DNA from: JAPUDQ01 sp964535835
Lineage (GTDB): Bacteria > Patescibacteriota > Saccharimonadia > Saccharimonadales > Saccharimonadaceae
Assembly (NCBI GenBank): GCA_964535835.1
Contig: CAZHUZ010000023.1
Span: forward strand, 1 to 10,226
Direction: 5' to 3'
DNA: 10,226 nt
Under the pieces are notes generated by a model. It searched no databases and had not been told where the DNA came from. It saw only the letters and a program-made list of their open reading frames with translations. Below are positions 7,483-10,226 of this stretch, one piece after another (position 1 is the first letter of the stretch; every line of letters begins with the position of its first letter). The position numbers were made by a program, and so were the translations under genes.

Positions 7483-8984
7483 AAACAATCCGTTTAGCTG
7501 ACTATTTCAGGATACATCTCAGAAAAGTAATCTATTTATCCGCTGTTTTTATCTTTACCGAGATTGTAATCTTGGCAATTCTTATCATTAACAATTTACT
7601 ACCGAGTGTTAACCCTATGCTACTCGTAGGATTATTAATTGGTCTACAGGTATGCACGTTGTTCATACTGTTACGGTTCGCATTGACACCACTAAATATT
7701 CTGACACGGGCTATCACGCACATATCAAACCAAGCCAATGATACTGAGCCACCAGATATCAATCAGCATACTGTCGTCAAAACTGGTCTACGCGATATGG
7801 TACAGACTGTCTATAACGCAGCTGAAAAAGCGCGCTCCCATGAGGTTGATCTGACGCCTCGTTCTGACATCGCCGATCATTTACCATGCGGTATCATCGC
7901 TATGGATGCAAATGGCGCAATAATTTATCATAATGCAGCCGCTCCCGTAATTAGTGACAGTAAAAACGACAAACATATAAACTTAGAGTTTCCAAGATAC
8001 GACAGTATAAAGGAGTGGCTTGCTGCCAATACCAATCATAAGATGTCAGACCATAAGATGTGGGAACGTGTCCAGACTGCACCTCCAGGTACTCCTGACC
8101 GCAAGATATGCGACGTCATTGGTTTTTTTCGTAATGGCGCGACCAACGGTTTAGAAACAATTATCGTCACAATTGATAGAACTGAGACTTATAGCGACGA
8201 TGACGAAGCACTCGATTTTATTTCTATTGCCGCACATGAGTTAAGGGGTCCTATCACCATAATTCGTGGATATCTATCTGTTCTTATCGATGAGCTTCAG
8301 CCCGTCCTGCAGGATGACCAATTTGATCTCATGTCGCGCCTCGATGTCTCGGCTTCGCGTCTATCGAGCTATGTCAACAACATCCTCAATGTTGCCAAAT
8401 ATGATCGTCACCATTTAAAGTTGCATCTCAGTTCAGAGCGCCTCAGCGACATCTATGAAAGTATTGCTCCTGATCTGAAATTACGTGCCCAGACACAAGG
8501 TAAGCTATTATCAGTCAACATCCCAACCGATCTACCTATGATAGCAGCCGATCGAGACAGTCTCGCAGAAGTTATCACTAACCTAATAGATAATGCTCTC
8601 AAGTACAGCCATGAAGGTGGCCATGTCCAAGTTGCCGCCGCAATTGATGGCTCATTTATAAAGTGCAGTGTAAAGGATCAAGGTATTGGTATACCTGCAA
8701 GTGTTATGAGCAATCTATTTGGGAAATTTTATCGATCACATCGATCTCGCGCCAACGTCTCCGGTACTGGTTTGGGCCTCTATATAAGTAAAGCTATTAT
8801 CGAATCACACGGTGGTAAGATCGGCGTCCAATCTCGAGAAGGTGAGGGTGCTATCTTTACTTTTTCGGTGCCGATTTATTCTACAGTTGCAGATAAACTT
8901 GCTGCCAGCCATAATATCAATGAGGGAATTATAGAATCATCGAGTGGATGGATCAAAAACCACTCAAAGATTGGATCAGGATAG
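7473..8984 (+). CDS. Two-TM sensor histidine kinase
   Basis: 503 aa. It autophosphorylates on His and passes the phosphate to a response regulator. TM1 is about 19-42 and TM2 about 48-70, joined by only a few residues (NLLPSVNPM), so there is almost no extracellular sensor domain. A linker (about 71-125) and a PAS-like region (about 130-235, with CGIIAMDANGAIIYHNAA) follow. The HisKA dimerisation domain has H-box AAHELRGP with phospho-acceptor His255. The ATPase domain has an N-box (LIDNALKYS, Asn374), G1 (KDQGIGIP, 401-408), an F-box (LFGKFYR) and G2 (GTGLGLYISK, 431-440). All catalytic motifs look intact. With no sizeable outer loop, the signal may be membrane-borne, cytoplasmic (PAS), or relayed by the co-encoded DUF3048 protein. 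It overlaps that gene by 10 nt and ends 10 nt before the regulator gene. Confidence 0.95.
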   Translation: MAVKTIRLADYFRIHLRKVIYLSAVFIFTEIVILAILIINNLLPSVNPMLLVGLLIGLQVCTLFILLRFALTPLNILTRAITHISNQANDTEPPDINQHTVVKTGLRDMVQTVYNAAEKARSHEVDLTPRSDIADHLPCGIIAMDANGAIIYHNAAAPVISDSKNDKHINLEFPRYDSIKEWLAANTNHKMSDHKMWERVQTAPPGTPDRKICDVIGFFRNGATNGLETIIVTIDRTETYSDDDEALDFISIAAHELRGPITIIRGYLSVLIDELQPVLQDDQFDLMSRLDVSASRLSSYVNNILNVAKYDRHHLKLHLSSERLSDIYESIAPDLKLRAQTQGKLLSVNIPTDLPMIAADRDSLAEVITNLIDNALKYSHEGGHVQVAAAIDGSFIKCSVKDQGIGIPASVMSNLFGKFYRSHRSRANVSGTGLGLYISKAIIESHGGKIGVQSREGEGAIFTFSVPIYSTVADKLAASHNINEGIIESSSGWIKNHSKIGSG

Positions 8985-8994
8985 AAATAACATT

Positions 8995-9372
8995 ATGAAC
9001 CAAATTATTAAAAAAATTCTTGTTGTCGAAGATGATCGTTTCATCGGAGAGATGTATGTTCGAAGTCTTCGTAAGGAAGGGTATGATGTAGAGTGGGTGG
9101 TCAGTGGCGATGAAGGCATCAAAGCTGCACTTAGCAATACCTATGATCTTATATTGTTAGATATAATGTTGCCAAATACTCAAGGAACAGAGGTTCTCGA
9201 TACACTAAGAACTGATGAAACAGATCGCATCCCAAATAGTCGAATTATCATATTGACTAACTTTGAACAAGATGATGATCTACGCCTGCACATGCAAGAA
9301 CGAGTCGATGGCTACTTAATAAAGGCGGATATCACTCCACGTAAACTTCTTGAGATTATAAAACAACTTTGA
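8995..9372 (+). CDS. Single-domain (CheY-like) response regulator
   Basis: 125 aa from this ATG; a longer reading from 8944 would overlap the kinase gene and adds no conserved sequence. The receiver domain is complete: acidic pair in VVEDD (Asp13/Asp14), phospho-acceptor Asp56 in LILLDIMLP, Thr88 in IIILTNF and Lys110 in YLIKAD. The protein ends right after the last receiver helix, so there is no DNA-binding or enzymatic output domain. It must act by protein-protein contact, as a phosphorelay intermediate, or as a phosphate sink. It is the obvious partner of the kinase 10 nt upstream. An AGGA lies 13 nt before the ATG, too far to be a good ribosome-binding site, so translation may depend on coupling. 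Confidence 0.93.
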   Translation: MNQIIKKILVVEDDRFIGEMYVRSLRKEGYDVEWVVSGDEGIKAALSNTYDLILLDIMLPNTQGTEVLDTLRTDETDRIPNSRIIILTNFEQDDDLRLHMQERVDGYLIKADITPRKLLEIIKQL

Positions 9373-9386
9373 TCATAAACAATAAG

Positions 9387-9416
9387 AATATTCTTTACAA
9401 TGTTGCAAGGAATATT
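9387..9416 (+). terminator. Stem-loop after the response regulator gene
   Basis: AATATTCTT (9387-9395) pairs with AAGGAATATT (9407-9416) with one bulged G, across an 11-nt loop, starting 14 nt after the stop codon. The following bases (AAGACGTTTT) give only a short, delayed T run. It could be a weak terminator or an operator-like inverted repeat for the next promoter. Confidence 0.35.
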
Positions 9417-9431
9417 AAGACGTTTTATATA

Positions 9432-9460
9432 TAGACAATATATTATATTTGTGCTATAAT
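9432..9460 (+). promoter_or_regulatory. Near-consensus promoter of the 116-aa orphan gene
   Basis: TAGACA (5 of 6), a 17-nt spacer ending in extended TGC, then a perfect TATAAT (9455-9460). The predicted transcription start (about 9467) is within 1-2 nt of the GTG start at 9469, so the mRNA would be leaderless or nearly so. Confidence 0.7.
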
Positions 9461-9468
9461 ATTTAATT

Positions 9469-9819
9469 GTGAATAACAATGAAAAATTATTAGTATTACG
9501 ACCATACGTGGAAGAAATCATTTCTTCAAGACGTGACGGTAAGATCTCCATTGGTCAAGAGCTGTCCACCTGGCTTAGCGTAGCCCTATGCGAATCCGAT
9601 GATCCTACGATTACCAGATTGGAACGTCTGGAGATAGCAGACACATCTATTAGAGAATTACATCATGAACATGATAACCAATATGAAAAGAGTAGGCTGT
9701 CAGCTGACAGAATATCAATAACTCGTCGTCACGGACGACGTATTCTCGATGCCGCAGCCAAGCGACATATGTTACATGAGAGGTGTAGATCACGTGATAT
9801 TCTGTCATATGCTACCTAG
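9469..9819 (+). CDS. Hypothetical protein, 116 aa, unrecognised
   Basis: It starts with GTG and ends with TAG. I do not recognise a family. The protein is soluble-looking: no signal peptide, no TM segment, and cysteines only at residues 41 and 105. The N-terminal half alternates hydrophobic and charged residues (KLLVLRPYVEEIIS, GQELSTWLSVAL) and could form helices. The C-terminal half is strongly basic and Arg/His-rich (RRHGRRILDAAAKRH, LHERCRSRD), as in nucleic-acid-binding proteins, but no helix-turn-helix is clear. Support for a real gene is the near-consensus promoter ending 8 nt before the GTG and the absence of any competing ORF. It stands alone between the two-component operon and tRNA-Glu. 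Codons include several rare-looking choices, and the surrounding DNA is AT-rich, which fits either a lineage-specific gene or acquired DNA near an integration site. Confidence 0.6.
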   Translation: MNNNEKLLVLRPYVEEIISSRRDGKISIGQELSTWLSVALCESDDPTITRLERLEIADTSIRELHHEHDNQYEKSRLSADRISITRRHGRRILDAAAKRHMLHERCRSRDILSYAT

Positions 9820-9845
9820 ACATTTGTATACTGTTTTGCTATAGT
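9817..9845 (+). promoter_or_regulatory. Promoter with no ORF behind it
   Basis: TAGACA (9817-9822), a 17-nt spacer ending in TGC, then TATAGT (9840-9845). The design is the same as the promoter at 9432-9460: identical -35, spacer length and TGC. The -35 coincides with the stop codon of the 116-aa gene. Transcription from about 9852 would run through 98 nt with no usable ORF into tRNA-Glu. Confidence 0.5.
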
Positions 9846-9851
9846 TTTTCG

Positions 9852-9937
9852 GTAATCGAAATATATCGGTTCCAGCTTATAAAGATACGATCAATCGCCT
9901 CGGAATAAAAAATGATTGACAAATCATTTTGTTCTTT
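9852..9937 (+). ncRNA. Speculative small RNA or tRNA-Glu leader
   Basis: This is the stretch between the promoter at 9817-9845 and the hairpin at 9909-9930. It contains no ATG until 9912-9914, and that frame runs only 19 codons into the tRNA. If the AT-rich hairpin plus TTTTGTTCTTT stops transcription, the product would be about 85 nt. Otherwise this is simply the leader of the tRNA-Glu precursor. There is no homology support, only promoter and hairpin. Confidence 0.2.
9909..9930 (+). repeat. Perfect 9-bp inverted repeat upstream of tRNA-Glu
   Basis: AAAATGATT (9909-9917), GACA loop, AATCATTTT (9922-9930), followed by GTTCTTT. It may be an AT-rich terminator or an operator. A perfect -35 hexamer TTGACA (9916-9921) lies across its centre, but no good -10 follows at 16-18 nt, so whether it drives tRNA-Glu is unclear. 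Confidence 0.6.
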
Positions 9938-9949
9938 ACTCAGTATCAT

Positions 9950-10024
9950 GGTCCCATCGTCTAGCGGTTAGGACACCAGGTTCTCATCCTGGCAACCCGG
10001 GTTCGATTCCCGGTGGGATCACCA
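9950..10024 (+). tRNA. tRNA-Glu (anticodon CTC, reads GAG)
   Basis: The acceptor GGTCCCA pairs with TGGGATC. The anticodon stem CCAGG/CCTGG encloses the loop TTCTCAT, giving anticodon CTC. The variable loop is CAAC, the T-arm is CCGGG-TTCGATT-CCCGG, the discriminator is A and CCA is encoded (10022-10024). All four arms close cleanly. Its 3' third, from within the T-loop onward, belongs to a 68-bp direct repeat that recurs at 10159. The encoded CCA is the first part of a long hairpin stem. Confidence 0.96.
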
Positions 10025-10073
10025 AGAATAATACTCATCCTTGCGATGGGTATTATTCTTGGTCATTCTCGCC
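10006..10073 (+). repeat. 68-bp direct repeat, copy 1 (att-like, includes tRNA-Glu 3' end)
   Basis: Identical base for base to 10159-10226 (offset 153). It begins at the last three bases of the T-loop (ATT), covers the 3' T-stem strand, 3' acceptor strand and CCA, then the hairpin and CATTCTCGCC. The base before it differs from copy 2 (G versus T). The boundary inside the T-loop is where tyrosine integrases commonly cross over. Confidence 0.9.
10022..10062 (+). terminator. Long hairpin overlapping tRNA-Glu CCA (terminator-like)
   Basis: CCAAGAATAATAC (10022-10034) pairs perfectly with GTATTATTCTTGG (10050-10062). One T-G wobble and CATC/GATG extend the stem to 18 bp around a CTTGC loop. The tRNA's own CCA forms the base of the stem. 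No T run follows (TCATTCTCGCC), so it is at best an atypical terminator or a processing structure. Confidence 0.5.
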
Positions 10074-10158
10074 AGAGAAACCGAAGCCGGAGGGTTCGAT
10101 AACAAGAAGCAGGGCAGAGGAGCTTGCTCATCTGAACGCGACGAAGTTATATCCTGAT
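10074..10158 (+). other. 85-bp GC-rich spacer between the direct repeats
   Basis: By my count 43 of 85 bases are G or C, well above the AT-rich DNA just upstream of tRNA-Glu. No ORF. It contains GGGTTCGAT (10092-10100), the same 9-mer as the 5' part of the tRNA-Glu T-arm (9999-10007). It also contains small self-complementary patches (CAGA..GAG-CTTG-CTC..TCTG near 10112-10132; CGAA..CC-GGA-GG..TTCG near 10082-10098). Origin and role are unknown. Confidence 0.5.
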
Positions 10159-10226
10159 ATTCCCGGTGGGATCACCAAGAATAATACTCATCCTTGCGAT
10201 GGGTATTATTCTTGGTCATTCTCGCC
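10159..10226 (+). repeat. 68-bp direct repeat, copy 2 (att-like, no tRNA body)
   Basis: Second perfect copy of 10006-10073, running to the last base of the window, so its true right end is not seen. The sequence before it (TATATCCTGAT) does not supply the 5' T-stem strand, so it is a displaced tRNA 3' fragment and not a second tRNA gene. The same hairpin is at 10175-10215. Confidence 0.9.
10175..10215 (+). repeat. Second copy of the 18-bp hairpin
   Basis: Same stem (CCAAGAATAATAC with GTATTATTCTTGG plus CATC/GATG) as at 10022-10062, here without an intact tRNA in front. Its exact conservation shows the duplication is recent or is kept identical. Confidence 0.75.

Noticed and set aside
8944..8994. 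Longer response-regulator start at 8944
   Set aside because: It would overlap the kinase gene by 41 nt, and the added residues precede the normal first strand of the receiver domain. The ATG at 8995 fits the family length.
9913..9972. Short ORF (about 19 codons) starting at the ATG inside the AT-rich hairpin
   Set aside because: It runs into the tRNA-Glu gene and has no ribosome-binding site.
10084..10177. Second tRNA or tmRNA 3' end before copy 2 of the repeat
   Set aside because: The 5' T-stem strand, anticodon arm and 5' acceptor strand are missing in front of 10159, so no tRNA-like fold closes.
10022..10215. Terminal inverted repeats of an IS element or MITE
   Set aside because: The hairpins are the internal part of a direct repeat, no transposase is present, and no target-site duplication is evident apart from the repeat itself.
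10006..10226. CRISPR array
   Set aside because: Only two copies, the repeat is 68 bp and includes tRNA sequence, the spacer is 85 bp, and no cas gene is present.

Overview
The window looks like a chromosomal segment of a host-associated or environmental Candidatus Saccharibacteria (TM7, Patescibacteria/CPR) genome. This is inferred from protein style: a sortase whose cytoplasmic N-terminus carries a Tyr-rich WQQYYQTYYERYY-type block, a DUF4367-type protein beginning with an 'INGRHYDIVSGLPI' segment, a PEGA/propeller membrane protein, and a GluRS with a KLGKR signature loop. TAA, TAG and TGA all serve as stops, so the standard bacterial code is used, not the UGA=Gly code of Gracilibacteria/Absconditabacteria.

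Layout. 1-794: a ribokinase-fold, NnrD-like protein that appears to have lost its catalytic GD motif. 824-911 (-): tRNA-Leu(CAA), divergent from a membrane-anchored sortase (1027-2202). The sortase stop overlaps the stop of a convergent PEGA-domain membrane protein (2199-3689, -). A divergent promoter region (3690-3789) then serves a single-pass DUF4367-like protein (3790-4764). Next come glutamyl-tRNA synthetase gltX (4807-6225), a probable terminator, and a three-gene operon (6286-9372): a membrane-anchored DUF3048 (YerB-like) protein, a two-TM sensor histidine kinase overlapping it by 10 nt, and a single-domain response regulator. After an AT-rich gap lies a 116-aa orphan gene (9469-9819) behind a near-consensus promoter. 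A second promoter of the same architecture begins at its stop codon with no ORF behind it. The window ends with tRNA-Glu(CTC) at 9950-10024.

The most unusual part is the last 220 bp. A 68-bp perfect direct repeat begins inside the T-loop of tRNA-Glu, covers its 3' end and a strong hairpin, and recurs 153 bp later without a tRNA in front of it, running to the window edge. This is the geometry of a tRNA-targeting integration site (att-like), but the repeats enclose only 85 bp of relatively GC-rich DNA. It could be a remnant, a tandem array, or the start of an island lying beyond the window.

Functionally, most genes here are cell-envelope or surface functions (sortase, PEGA protein, DUF4367, DUF3048 with its two-component system) around one housekeeping gene (gltX) and two tRNAs. 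Several operon-leading genes have a -10 hexamer only about 6-8 nt before the start codon and no Shine-Dalgarno, suggesting leaderless mRNAs. The operon-internal kinase gene has a clear AAAAGGAG. There is no CRISPR array, transposase, integrase or rRNA, and no gene-free stretch over 300 bp inside the window.
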